This document shows positions 15,637 to 23,563 of a DNA stretch of 25,539 nucleotides, piece after piece. This DNA is from a virus, in IMG/VR virus record IMGVR_UViG_3300010354_020894, positions 1 to 25,539 of that record. One strand, 5' to 3'. Below the pieces are notes generated by a model. It had not been told where the DNA came from. It saw only the letters and a list, made by a program, of their open reading frames with translations, and made no database searches. Position 1 is the stretch's first letter. Each line of letters begins with the position of its first letter. The translations under genes and the position numbers were made by a program.

Positions 15637-15669
15637 ATCCCCGCGACATAAAGTTCACCAAGCGGGGAT
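15637..15669 (+). promoter_or_regulatory. Perfect 8-bp inverted repeat covering a start codon
   Basis: ATCCCCGC at 15637-15644 and its reverse complement GCGGGGAT at 15662-15669 enclose a 17-base loop. The ATG of the next gene (15668-15670) is partly inside the right arm, and its only purine-rich leader (GCGGGG) is the arm itself. No T-run follows, so a simple intrinsic terminator is unlikely. It could hide the start codon or bind a protein. It could also mark an insertion boundary of the nuclease cassette. Confidence 0.4.
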
Positions 15670-16915
15670 GTACTTGCGAAAGAGAAAGATACTTATACTG
15701 TCGGACCACGCATTAAGCACCAGTGGCGTTGGAACGCAGACCAGACACCTTGTTACAGGCCTTCTTGAGAAGGGGCACTGGACTTTTAGGCAACTTGGTG
15801 CTGCTATCAAGCATGCGAACTATGACACGGTAGCAGTAACTCCTGATTTCATCATAAAGCCCATCGATGGCTTCGGTGACAGAAACCTTTTACGGGTTCT
15901 TCTTGCTACCGAAAAGCCCGATGGGATTCTCATTTTTACAGACCCAAGATTCTTTACTTGGCTCTTTGAGATGGAGGATGAGATTCATCAGGTCTGCCCT
16001 GTTGCGTGGTGGCACGTCTGGGATAACTCACCAATGCCTGAGTTCAACAGGCCAATGTACGAGTCGACCGATCTTATCAATTGTCACTCGTACATGACTT
16101 ACGAGCTAATAAAAGATCAATTCCCAGGTAAGACAAACTTTATTCCACATGCAATACCAGCAAACATATTCAAGCCTCTTTCGAACCCTGAGATCAAGCA
16201 TTTCAAGTCCATGCTTCTTGGGCACGATAAGGTCAATGATTTCGTTGGAGTTTGGAATAACAGGAATGCAAGAAGGAAGAGGCCGTCTGATGTGATAGAG
16301 TCATGGTCGATCTTCCTTGACAAGCTGCAAGCAAAGCACGGCCACAGAAATGCTACCCTCATAATGCACACTGATCCTCTCGATCAGGAAGGGCCAAACC
16401 TAATTGAGGTTTCAAAGCATTTTGGTATAGAGAATAAGATTGCATTCTCGAAGGACAGGTTAGAATTTGACAAGATGAATGTCATTTACAATATCTCGGA
16501 CTTCTGCATTAACTTTTCATATGCCGAGGGTTTTGGACTTGCGACTCTTGAAGCAATGATGTGTTCAAAGCCGATAGTTGCCCTAAAGACCGGCGGCCTC
16601 ACAAGGCAAATTATCGACCACAGGGACGGTTCTGAGAATGGTGTGGCTCTTCCTGTGGAGATGAGGTCGCTTGTAGGATCTCAACAGGTTCCGTACATTT
16701 ACGAGGACTATGTCTCTACAGAGACTGTTGCAAATGCATACATGAAGCTCTATGAGATGGGACCTGTCGAGAGAGAAAAACTTGGAAAGAAGGCAAGGGA
16801 CTATGCTAACTCGGAATTCAACTATCAGAAGACTGTAGACGAGTGGGATAGGACTCTTTTGAATTTAGTCGACAATTACAAGCCTGAAAACAAGTGGAGG
16901 ACGGAGTGTCTGTAA
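15668..16915 (+). CDS. Glycosyltransferase family 4 (GT-B) protein
   Basis: 415 residues from ATG 15668. A frame extension to 15584 would overlap the nuclease gene and the hairpin, so the later start is preferred. The N-terminus RKRKILILSDHALSTSGVGT is a typical GT4 acceptor loop (short strand then GVGT). The donor domain has EGFGLATLE with Glu287 and Glu295 (the E-x7-E motif), SKPIVAL and TGGLTRQII. Retaining enzymes of this class transfer a sugar from an NDP donor. No signal peptide is seen. The gene is coupled to a second GT4 that starts inside its end, and the pair sits directly ahead of the virion module. This suggests glycosylation of a virion or surface component late in infection. Start-codon access may be controlled by the preceding hairpin. 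Confidence 0.85.
   Translation: MYLRKRKILILSDHALSTSGVGTQTRHLVTGLLEKGHWTFRQLGAAIKHANYDTVAVTPDFIIKPIDGFGDRNLLRVLLATEKPDGILIFTDPRFFTWLFEMEDEIHQVCPVAWWHVWDNSPMPEFNRPMYESTDLINCHSYMTYELIKDQFPGKTNFIPHAIPANIFKPLSNPEIKHFKSMLLGHDKVNDFVGVWNNRNARRKRPSDVIESWSIFLDKLQAKHGHRNATLIMHTDPLDQEGPNLIEVSKHFGIENKIAFSKDRLEFDKMNVIYNISDFCINFSYAEGFGLATLEAMMCSKPIVALKTGGLTRQIIDHRDGSENGVALPVEMRSLVGSQQVPYIYEDYVSTETVANAYMKLYEMGPVEREKLGKKARDYANSEFNYQKTVDEWDRTLLNLVDNYKPENKWRTECL
16896..16900 (+). promoter_or_regulatory. Ribosome binding site that selects GTG start at 16906
   Basis: GGAGG lies 5 bases before GTG 16906. The alternative GTG at 16894 would put this site inside its own coding sequence. The later start leaves the protein beginning with the hydrophobic strand of the GT-B fold, as usual. 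Confidence 0.6.
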
Positions 16916-18069
16916 GAAAGAATGTTCTACTAAGGGCGCCGCTCCTTTCGATATCAGGGTACGGAGTTCATGCAAGGCAGATATTCAGGTGGCTTGAGAA
17001 GAAAGACGTGAACGTCTACGTTGACATTGTTCCCTGGGGGATCACATCGTGGTATGTGAATCCTGATTCTTTGGATGGACTTGTCGGAAGAATCATGTCA
17101 AAGTCCGTCAAGCCAACGGAGAAAATAGACGTTGCATTCATGCTACAGCTGCCAAACGAGTGGAGCAGGGTCGAAGGTGCAATAAACGTCGGAATGTCTG
17201 CAGGAGTTGAGACCGACAGGGCAAATCCAGATTGGGTTGACTGCTGCAACATGATGGACGCCGTTGTGTTTCCATCACAGTTTTCTCTGTCAGGAATAAA
17301 GAGATCAGGAAACCTTGTGAAGCCATCATACGTTGTTCCTGAATCTTTTACTGACAAGATACTCGAGGTCGATTCTGGGTTGGATCTTCCTGATGTCGAC
17401 ACAAAGACTAATTTTTTAGTTGTTGGACAGGTAACAGGTTTCACACCAGATTCTGATAGGAAGTGCATATTTCACACAGTGAAGTGGTTCTCGGAGGCCT
17501 TTGCTGGAAGAAAGGACGTTGGACTCATACTAAAGTCTAATCTTGGAACCAATTGTGTCTATCACAGGCATCAGGCAAGGGATCTATTCAAGAAACTCTT
17601 GAAGGAAGTAAGACCAGGAACTTTTCCTCGTGTGTACCTCCTGAATGGTGAAATGTCAGAGACTGAGATGGCATCCCTCTATAGGTCAGAAAAGGTTAGC
17701 GCCCTTGTTTCTTTGACTCGAGGTGAGGGATTTGGACTTCCAATACTTGAGGCTGCAGCGTCAGGTCTACCTGTGATAGCAACTAATCACTCGGCTCACA
17801 CGGAGTTCCTGAGACAGGGAAAGTTTATAGGAATTGACCACAAGATGAACCCAGTCTCGAAGGAAAGAGTTGATGGGAAGATATTTATTGAGAATGCAAT
17901 GTGGGCAACTCCCGATGAGATGGATTTCAAGAGGAGAATAAAGAAGTTTGTTGAGTCCCAGCAGGTTCCAAAGGAATGGGCTGATGACCTCATGCTGAAG
18001 ATTAGAAACTCACATTCAAGTGCTTCGATAGAATCCATCTACGACAGGGAGCTTGGATCATTGCTGTGA
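16906..18069 (+). CDS. Second GT4-type glycosyltransferase
   Basis: 387 residues from GTG 16906 (391 from GTG 16894). The N-terminal half has RAPLLSISGYGVHARQIF, the loop pattern of GT4 enzymes, and VGMSAGVETDRANPDWVD in the acceptor domain. The donor domain has LTRGEGFGLPILEAAASGLP with Glu274 and Glu282 (E-x7-E), then PVIATNHSAHTEFL. It overlaps the stop of the first GT4 gene by ten bases and its own stop overlaps the following GTG. The two GT4 proteins share the fold but are clearly different in sequence. They are unlikely to be a recent duplication and probably add successive sugars. Confidence 0.84.
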   Translation: MSVRKNVLLRAPLLSISGYGVHARQIFRWLEKKDVNVYVDIVPWGITSWYVNPDSLDGLVGRIMSKSVKPTEKIDVAFMLQLPNEWSRVEGAINVGMSAGVETDRANPDWVDCCNMMDAVVFPSQFSLSGIKRSGNLVKPSYVVPESFTDKILEVDSGLDLPDVDTKTNFLVVGQVTGFTPDSDRKCIFHTVKWFSEAFAGRKDVGLILKSNLGTNCVYHRHQARDLFKKLLKEVRPGTFPRVYLLNGEMSETEMASLYRSEKVSALVSLTRGEGFGLPILEAAASGLPVIATNHSAHTEFLRQGKFIGIDHKMNPVSKERVDGKIFIENAMWATPDEMDFKRRIKKFVESQQVPKEWADDLMLKIRNSHSSASIESIYDRELGSLL

Positions 18070-18365
18070 TAATAGCTCTTACAACACTTTGCCTAATCCA
18101 GTTTGCTGCAATTGGAGCTCTCTCCTATTATTGCTACAAGTTTGGAACTACGATCATAAAGTTTCAAGAGTCAATTGAAGAGTCTCTTGACATGCTAGAT
18201 GAAAGATACAATTCTATCTCAAAGGTCTTGGAGATTCCCCTGTTCTATGATTCACCTGAGATTAGAAGGGTTGTAGACGATGTGAGAGAAAGCAGAGAAG
18301 TCCTCCTCAAAGTTGCCAGTAAGATTGGCAATGTAGAAGACGTGAAGGACGAGGAGGAGACTTGA
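18066..18365 (+). CDS. Small one-helix membrane protein, unknown function
   Basis: 99 residues from GTG in a GTGA overlap. Residues 2-23 form a hydrophobic helix without a cleavable signal-peptide motif, so it is likely an N-terminal anchor with the remainder in the cytoplasm. Positions 32-56 are predicted coiled coil by heptad hydrophobics, and the tail (about 85-99) is very acidic. A central segment VLEIPLFYDSPEIRRVV looks like a conserved element of a phage family, but I cannot name it. Position between a glycosyltransferase and the sigma factor, within the same transcription direction, suggests late expression. No function assigned. Confidence 0.6.
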   Translation: MIIALTTLCLIQFAAIGALSYYCYKFGTTIIKFQESIEESLDMLDERYNSISKVLEIPLFYDSPEIRRVVDDVRESREVLLKVASKIGNVEDVKDEEET

Positions 18366-19087
18366 AAGGTAAAAAGAAAATGAAAGGAGACCAGCCATCT
18401 CCCACACGTGAGCTTTACTTTGGCCCCAGCGTACAGTTCGCAATTGGAAAGTTTCACCAAACCGATTCTTATCAAGTTAGGGGAGTCATCTACACAGAAG
18501 AGATTCTACCTGCCTTCAATAAGCTTGTTGAAAATCTCATCTTCATTTACGGTTTCTCAAAAAATACAGATTCAATTCATGAGCTGCGCTCCGACTGCGT
18601 GAACTTCCTATATGAAAACCTTCACAAATTTGACGGGTCTCGTGGCACAAAAGCTTTCTCCTACTTTAACGTTGTTGCCAGAAATTGGCTTATAAACAAC
18701 GCAAAGAGAAAGACTAAGGACTCAATCAGGAGCGTGTCAATAGACGACATAAACTTGCTCTCAAAGAGAGACAGAAACGAGATCATGAATCATTCGATCG
18801 TTGAGTCGCCAGATGATGTTATGATAAGTTCTGGTCTCAGAGGCAGAATCTTTGAAGTCCTTGACGAAATAGACAAGAGGCTCACAGAAGAATACGAAAA
18901 GATGACCCTCATGGCTCTTAGAACAGTTTTCGAAAAGTTAGATGACATTGACTTGTTAAATAAAAGAGCCATCTTTATCTACGTAAGAGAGCTCTCTTGC
19001 GTGCAGCCAAAGCAGCTTTCTGCTGCAATGTCTCAAATTAGGAAACACTACAGAGATATTAGCAAAGGAATGGGAGGCATATTTTGA
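18362..19087 (+). CDS. Phage RNA polymerase sigma factor for late transcription (gp55-like)
   Basis: 241 residues from TTG 18362, which has GAGGAGG at 18351-18357, four bases upstream, and sits in a TTGA overlap. An ATG at 18380 is a possible later start. Residues 75-117 carry a sigma region 2-like sequence: DCVNFLYENLHKFDGSRG, then KAFSYFNVVARNWLINNAKRK, where the aromatic run matches the promoter-melting/-10 recognition helix of sigma-70 family members and of phage late sigma factors. A C-terminal half with charged helices follows. It would redirect host RNA polymerase to late promoters. I found no obvious TATAAATA-like late promoters in the window. Longer than T4 gp55 (185 residues). Confidence 0.82.
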   Translation: MKGKKKMKGDQPSPTRELYFGPSVQFAIGKFHQTDSYQVRGVIYTEEILPAFNKLVENLIFIYGFSKNTDSIHELRSDCVNFLYENLHKFDGSRGTKAFSYFNVVARNWLINNAKRKTKDSIRSVSIDDINLLSKRDRNEIMNHSIVESPDDVMISSGLRGRIFEVLDEIDKRLTEEYEKMTLMALRTVFEKLDDIDLLNKRAIFIYVRELSCVQPKQLSAAMSQIRKHYRDISKGMGGIF

Positions 19088-19443
19088 GCGAACACGACAT
19101 TCTGAAGAGGCACAAGGAAGCCGAAGACAAGGTAAAAGGCTTTAGCAGGCTTTTGGACGAGCTTTCCACAGCTGATGACAAAAGAAAGGCCCTATGGAAA
19201 GAGATATACTCAAATGCAGTTCATGATCGAGAGAATGCTTATGCGCTGTATATCTCACTTTATCAAAATCTGCAGGGAACTTCAAATGACCACAATGCTA
19301 TTGGTCCAATGCTAGTTCGATACCTTGAGAGAATGTCAAAGTCAAATGAACAGCTGATCAAGCTTGCTGAGATGATCAGGGCTTCCGACGCAGAAAGCCA
19401 AATGTCCCCGGACGACATGTTCTCTGCAATTGAAGGTGGGTAA
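19084..19443 (+). CDS. Small protein after sigma factor; possible late-transcription co-activator
   Basis: 119 residues from TTG in a TTGA overlap with the sigma gene. It is mostly helical and charged, with no transmembrane segment and no recognised domain. The C-terminus reads SPDDMFSAIEGG, an acid-hydrophobic tail resembling in kind the sliding-clamp-binding peptides at the C-termini of T4 gp55 (SLDFLYE) and gp33 (LDFLL). Together with its place next to the sigma factor, this raises the possibility of a gp33-like co-activator, but sequence similarity elsewhere is not evident. It could equally be a small structural or assembly protein, since baseplate genes follow directly. Tight coupling suggests it is made with the sigma factor. 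Confidence 0.5.
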   Translation: MSEHDILKRHKEAEDKVKGFSRLLDELSTADDKRKALWKEIYSNAVHDRENAYALYISLYQNLQGTSNDHNAIGPMLVRYLERMSKSNEQLIKLAEMIRASDAESQMSPDDMFSAIEGG

Positions 19444-20931
19444 GTGCCAGCTCCCATAAATCCAAATGCCAACAAACCGTTCCATGTAAGTCCATTTCAG
19501 AAGGCGGTTGTTGTATCGATTGCAGTGATTGCAGGAGACCAATCAATAGTCCGGGCCGCACAAGACTTGGGACTCAAGATAAATCAGGATTTCATTGTCC
19601 CAAATACGATAATTGCAAGAAGGATTACGAACGGTGCCGATGACAATGGCACGTCCGCTGGGATATTTTACCCATTCTTTTCTTCACACATATCAATGCC
19701 CGTGAAGCCAGGTGAGACTGTTTGGGTGATATTTGACACTTCCGACGTTAGTGCTGGTTATTGGATGAGCAGAGTTCATGGAACCATAATATCAGAAAAC
19801 ATTAACTACACACACAATGATAGAGCATTTTCACTTACAGCTGCACCTCCAACAACTGCTGAAAAATCACGCGGTGATGGATCACCGCCCGCCGTTCAAA
19901 CAACAAGAACGGACAATGACTTTCCAAATCAGTCCTTGACACAGGATCCAAGTTCAAATCCATTTGATGAGATTTATTTGAATTCTATAGGAGTTTTTTC
20001 TTTGGCTCCTCTTGAGCCCATACCAAGGCTTAATAAGAGGCCCGGTGATCTTGTAATACAGGGTTCGAATAATTCTGCGATCATACTGGGAATCGATAGA
20101 GGGTGGCCATCAGATAGCACTGCATTTACTGAAGCTCAAACAACGAATGCAAAATCAATAGCTCGAGAAAAGGCAGGTGCAATAGACCTTGTCGTTGGAA
20201 GATCAAGGTGGATAAATGGTGACAATTCTATGTCCGGGAAAAGAACTGTCCCACCAACATTCCAAAACTCTCCAAGAGGATATTTCGAACCAGTTAGAGA
20301 CTTCATTGCGAAGAAAGCCACAGAAAATCTAGCAGAAGGAGACCCAGATTTTCTTGATGATGCATCTAGAATTTATGCAACAATGCAGACTGAGGTCGAC
20401 TTAAATTTTTCGCTTGGTGTATTCTCACCAAAGCTATTCACCACAGCAGAAGTTGCTGCAGATGTTACAGGAGCAGCAATAGTTGCAAAGTCTGATGAGA
20501 TTAGAATAATCGCTAGGAAGTCAGTAGAGAATAATATCACAGGTTCAATAAGAATCGTGAAGGAAGGAGAACCAACTGATGACCTTGCTTCAATTTTCCT
20601 TCTCAATGACGGAGTAATTCAGATATCAGGAAAGTCAATTTACCTTGGAAGACACAAGGATGACGGAGGAGCAGGTGATGGACCGAGTGATGAGAACGAT
20701 GCTGCTGGAATGTCACAGCCATATGTGAAGTACGAACAGCTCAAGAAGCTTCTTACCGATGCTTTCACCGATGTTCAAAACTTTTGTAATTCATTGCTAT
20801 CACACAAGACGCCTGGATACGGAGCGCCTTCTGTTGAGATAGTTGATGCTGCAAGGCAGCTCAACAGTAACATGAATGATAGAATTTCTGAGATTCCAAA
20901 CGTGATGTCTAAGAGAATTTTCGGAGAATAA
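19444..20931 (+). CDS. Phage baseplate/hub-type structural protein with OB-fold-like N-terminal domain
   Basis: 495 residues from GTG 19444, directly after the previous stop, with AAGGTGGG as ribosome binding site. Residues 80-113 (SSHISMPVKPGETVWVIFD and GYWMSRVHG) match the strand pattern and the P-G-E-x-V-W-V element of the gp5/VgrG-type OB fold in baseplate hubs. The later part is beta-rich, with DEIRIIARKSVENNITGSI and GVIQISGKSIYLG, resembling the strands of a spike-like trimer, followed by a helical C-terminus. There is no lysozyme domain as in T4 gp5. Location immediately before the gp25-like gene supports a baseplate role. The exact equivalent is uncertain. Confidence 0.7.
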   Translation: MPAPINPNANKPFHVSPFQKAVVVSIAVIAGDQSIVRAAQDLGLKINQDFIVPNTIIARRITNGADDNGTSAGIFYPFFSSHISMPVKPGETVWVIFDTSDVSAGYWMSRVHGTIISENINYTHNDRAFSLTAAPPTTAEKSRGDGSPPAVQTTRTDNDFPNQSLTQDPSSNPFDEIYLNSIGVFSLAPLEPIPRLNKRPGDLVIQGSNNSAIILGIDRGWPSDSTAFTEAQTTNAKSIAREKAGAIDLVVGRSRWINGDNSMSGKRTVPPTFQNSPRGYFEPVRDFIAKKATENLAEGDPDFLDDASRIYATMQTEVDLNFSLGVFSPKLFTTAEVAADVTGAAIVAKSDEIRIIARKSVENNITGSIRIVKEGEPTDDLASIFLLNDGVIQISGKSIYLGRHKDDGGAGDGPSDENDAAGMSQPYVKYEQLKKLLTDAFTDVQNFCNSLLSHKTPGYGAPSVEIVDAARQLNSNMNDRISEIPNVMSKRIFGE

Positions 20932-21195
20932 ATGCCAATACAGCCAACCACAACCCAGATCCTTCAAACTTCAATATTCGAAGCATTCAAAAATGCAAGG
21001 GACAAGGGGACTGGGAGCGGGTCATCTGATCCTGATGCAATAGTTGAGAAGCTTGCGTCTGACCTGACAAGCGCAATTGAATCATATGTGATTTCTTGCA
21101 TAATCACCAACCTGCCTGGACAGACGGTCGTCGGACAGGCGGCAGGATTGCCGGTTGTAGGACAGACGGTTTCACCAGGGACATCCGGGTCGTGA
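20932..21195 (+). CDS. Small structural-module protein with Val-Gly-Gln repeat tail
   Basis: 87 residues. The ATG follows the previous stop directly, with CGGAGAA upstream. The first 60 residues are probably alpha-helical (QTSIFEAFKNARDKGTGSG, ASDLTSAIESYVISCIITN). The last 27 residues have a short two-copy repeat PGQTVVGQ and PVVGQTVSPG, rich in Val, Gly and Gln, a pattern often seen at the ends of small phage structural proteins. I do not recognise the family. Position between the OB-fold protein and gp25 suggests a baseplate or tail assembly component. Confidence 0.55.
   Translation: MPIQPTTTQILQTSIFEAFKNARDKGTGSGSSDPDAIVEKLASDLTSAIESYVISCIITNLPGQTVVGQAAGLPVVGQTVSPGTSGS
21118..21170 (+). 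repeat. Two in-frame copies of GGACAGACGGT, 42 bases apart
   Basis: Identical 11-base copies at 21118-21128 and 21160-21170 start 14 codons apart in the small structural gene, with a degenerate third GGACAGGCGG copy between them. They encode the repeated Gly-Gln-Thr-Val units. Probably internal tandem duplication in a surface-exposed tail. Confidence 0.6.
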
Positions 21196-21243
21196 TTTCG
21201 GTTTCAAAAACTTGATTCTTGAATACCTACTACTGGGTGAAGT
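21196..21243 (+). other. 48-base gap before the gp25-like gene
   Basis: The largest intergenic gap in the window. I see no clear -35/-10 pair, no TATAAATA-like late promoter and no hairpin followed by T-run. GGGTGAAGT next to the ATG serves as a weak ribosome binding site. Possibly a promoter I cannot recognise. Confidence 0.5.
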
Positions 21244-21726
21244 ATGTCCTCAAAGTCCGTTTCATATAACTTCAAGTCTGTTGGACAAACTGCTACCTCA
21301 ATCGCAAGTCAAAGACCTCCTGATGTTCAAAGGCCAATAGGGATAAAAACACCTCTCGAACTCGGGACAGGTGCGGACGGCCTACTGAAGATGCACAAAG
21401 ACTTGGAGAGACAGCTGTCTGACAATTTCAGAAACTTGCTTTTGACCAACTGGGGCGAAAGGATGTTCATGTATGATTTCGGTGCCAATCTCAAGGAACT
21501 TCAATTTGAGCTTGGTACCGAGGATGGAGACGTGGAGGCTATCAACAGGATTAGAAATGCCACATCCAAGTACATGCCGTTCATAGACCTGCAGACATTT
21601 GAGACATTCAATGTTCCTCTAGTCGTTGGATATACTTCAATAGTTGGCATCAGGATTACGTACACAATACCTGTGATTTCTGAAAATCGAAAAACAATTG
21701 AGGTAGCAATAGGGAGTGTAACATAA
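21244..21726 (+). CDS. Baseplate wedge protein, gp25-like (GPW_gp25)
   Basis: 160 residues. The signature NLLLTNWGERMFMYDFGANL (64-83) is the GPW_gp25 core (Asn-Leu-Leu-x-Thr, then Gly-Glu-Arg and Phe-Gly-x-x-Leu), found in T4 gp25, phage P2 gpW and type VI secretion TssE. T4 gp25 is one of the central wedge proteins linking gp6/gp53 to the sheath-initiating platform. A disordered N-terminus of about 40 residues rich in Ser, Gln and Pro precedes the core; T4 gp25 is about 130 residues. Stop overlaps the gp6-like ATG (TAATG). Confident. Confidence 0.92.
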   Translation: MSSKSVSYNFKSVGQTATSIASQRPPDVQRPIGIKTPLELGTGADGLLKMHKDLERQLSDNFRNLLLTNWGERMFMYDFGANLKELQFELGTEDGDVEAINRIRNATSKYMPFIDLQTFETFNVPLVVGYTSIVGIRITYTIPVISENRKTIEVAIGSVT

Positions 21727-23555
21727 TGGCTTCTAATCCAACACAGGCCAACCAAAGAAATTACCTTGCAAAGGACTTTACTGCTCTTCGTGCAGACCTT
21801 CTCAGGTATTCACAGACATTTTTCCCTGACAGGATCCAGGACTTTAGTGAGACAAGCCTTGGCGGTCTCCTGATAGACCTCGCTGCCTCTGTCGGAGACA
21901 CACTCACCTATTACCTCGATCATCAGTTCAAGGAGCTTTCTTGGAGTGATGCGGTCGAGCTTTCGAATATTGAGAGGCACATCAGGAATAATGGAGTAAA
22001 GATCACAGGAGCATCACCGGCAACAGTTGAATTGACTGTCTTTGTCGAAGTTCCATCTGAGCTTGTGTCAGGAATCTACGTGCCTGAGAGGGTGTCTCTT
22101 CCAGTCGTTGAAGCAGGAAGCGTATTTTCTTCAAACAGTTCGATAGACTTCACAACTCTTAGCAATGTAGATTTTGGTGCTAGAGACAGCTATGGCTTGC
22201 TGCTTTGCAATGTTGAGACAGGTGATTTGAATGATGATGGAACGCCTGCAAGCTTCATACTCAGTGCTCAAGTTTCTGCAACAAGTTCTATCATTGCCAC
22301 CGAGACTTTCACAATTCCGAATGGCTTTAATCCATATCTCACAATATCACTTTCTAATCAGAACGTATCAGAGATACTGTCGGTGACAGACACAGAAGGA
22401 AATGAATACTATGAAGTCGACAGTCTAACCCAGGACACGGTCTATAAGACGAATCAGGCTTACGACTCACAAGGAAATATAATCTCACAAAACTTAGAGC
22501 TGGTAAGTGCTCCAAGAAGATTTATGGTCAACACGACCCTTACGACAAGAGTCACATCTCTTATGTTCGGCGGAGGAGATGTGAACTTTACTGAGGGTGA
22601 TGCATTCCCTGATCCTTCGAGACTTGCGATTCCACTGTATGGAGGAAGCACAGTAAATAGATTTTCGGTAGATCCAAACTCACTCTTGAGGTCAAGGACT
22701 CTCGGGGTCGCCCCAACCAATACTGTGATAACCGTGAGGTATAGGCACGGAGGAGGATCGTCACACAACGTCTCAGCAAACTCCATAAGGACAGTGAGGA
22801 CGGTATCGACAAGGTTTCCATATGAGGCTTCCGATTCTGCTGCTTCTATCAGGGCGTCAACTGATGTACTTAACTCTACGGCAGCCACAGGAGGAACTGC
22901 TCAACCAACTGTCAATGAATTGAGGCAGCTTATCCCATCGGCAAAGAATTCTCAATTAAGAATAGTCACAAAGCAGGACCTAATTGCAAGAATTTACTCA
23001 ATGCCATCAAGATTTGGAAAGGTCGTAAGGGCCGGTGTGAGATCTAATCCTTCAAATCCTCTTGCAAAGCAGCTTGCAATCATAGGAGCAGATTCCTCAG
23101 GAAACTTTGATTACGTGACTGATTCGACAAAAGAAAACATAAGAACTTACATAAACGATATGAGGCTCATAAGCGATGCCATAGACGTCGTTGATGCTGA
23201 CATTGTGAACTTTCAGGTCTACATTGAAGTTGTCGCAACTCCTAACTCAAACTCTTTCGAGATATCTTCGTCAGTGATAGAGGCAGTTCAGAACGTTCTT
23301 AGCAAGTCGAATTCACAGATTGACAGACCGATACTCATAAGTGATGTGACTTATGAAATCATAAATGTTCCCGGCGTTCTATCGTTGGTCTCCTTGTCCT
23401 TTGAATCAGTTACAGGAACAGTTGATGGAAGAACCTACGTAGGTTCAACTTTTGACTTCGAGCTGAATACCAACAGGGGAATCATCGTTCCGCCGACGAA
23501 TGGGATATTCGAACTCAGATATCCACAAAGCGACATATTCGTGACCGTGGTGTGA
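21726..23555 (+). CDS. Baseplate wedge protein, gp6-like (J-like family)
   Basis: 609 residues. The N-terminal segment NYLAKDFTALRADLLRYSQ, followed by the phrase QDFSETSLGGLLIDLAASVGD and TYYLDHQFKELSW, is a strongly conserved gp6/baseplate J-type N-terminus in T4-like phages, in which the helix bundle docks on gp25 and gp53. The central part has repeated beta-rich segments including RFMVNTTLTTRVTSLMFGGGD, and the C-terminal third (SKNSQLRIVTKQDLIARIYSM) resembles the J-family interaction domain. Slightly shorter than T4 gp6 (660). Order gp25 then gp6 is as in other T4-like baseplate operons. Confident. Confidence 0.9.
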   Translation: MASNPTQANQRNYLAKDFTALRADLLRYSQTFFPDRIQDFSETSLGGLLIDLAASVGDTLTYYLDHQFKELSWSDAVELSNIERHIRNNGVKITGASPATVELTVFVEVPSELVSGIYVPERVSLPVVEAGSVFSSNSSIDFTTLSNVDFGARDSYGLLLCNVETGDLNDDGTPASFILSAQVSATSSIIATETFTIPNGFNPYLTISLSNQNVSEILSVTDTEGNEYYEVDSLTQDTVYKTNQAYDSQGNIISQNLELVSAPRRFMVNTTLTTRVTSLMFGGGDVNFTEGDAFPDPSRLAIPLYGGSTVNRFSVDPNSLLRSRTLGVAPTNTVITVRYRHGGGSSHNVSANSIRTVRTVSTRFPYEASDSAASIRASTDVLNSTAATGGTAQPTVNELRQLIPSAKNSQLRIVTKQDLIARIYSMPSRFGKVVRAGVRSNPSNPLAKQLAIIGADSSGNFDYVTDSTKENIRTYINDMRLISDAIDVVDADIVNFQVYIEVVATPNSNSFEISSSVIEAVQNVLSKSNSQIDRPILISDVTYEIINVPGVLSLVSLSFESVTGTVDGRTYVGSTFDFELNTNRGIIVPPTNGIFELRYPQSDIFVTVV

Positions 23556-23563
23556 GGTAAAAC

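Noticed and set aside
15637-15669. Intrinsic terminator after the nuclease gene
   Set aside because: The stem is GC-rich but has a 17-base loop and no trailing T-run. The next gene begins inside the right arm.
17016-17468. Antisense open frame of 150 codons
   Set aside because: It sits opposite a GT4 gene with clear motifs on the + strand and has no recognisable domain. Several similar antisense frames (22460-22888, 23680-24123) were dismissed for the same reason.
18065-18073. Extended -10-like TGTGATAAT before the membrane protein
   Set aside because: It overlaps the GTG start of the gene and the end of the previous gene, with no suitable -35. Probably chance.
21196-21243. T4-type late promoter before the gp25-like gene
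   Set aside because: No TATAAATA-like sequence is present in the gap.
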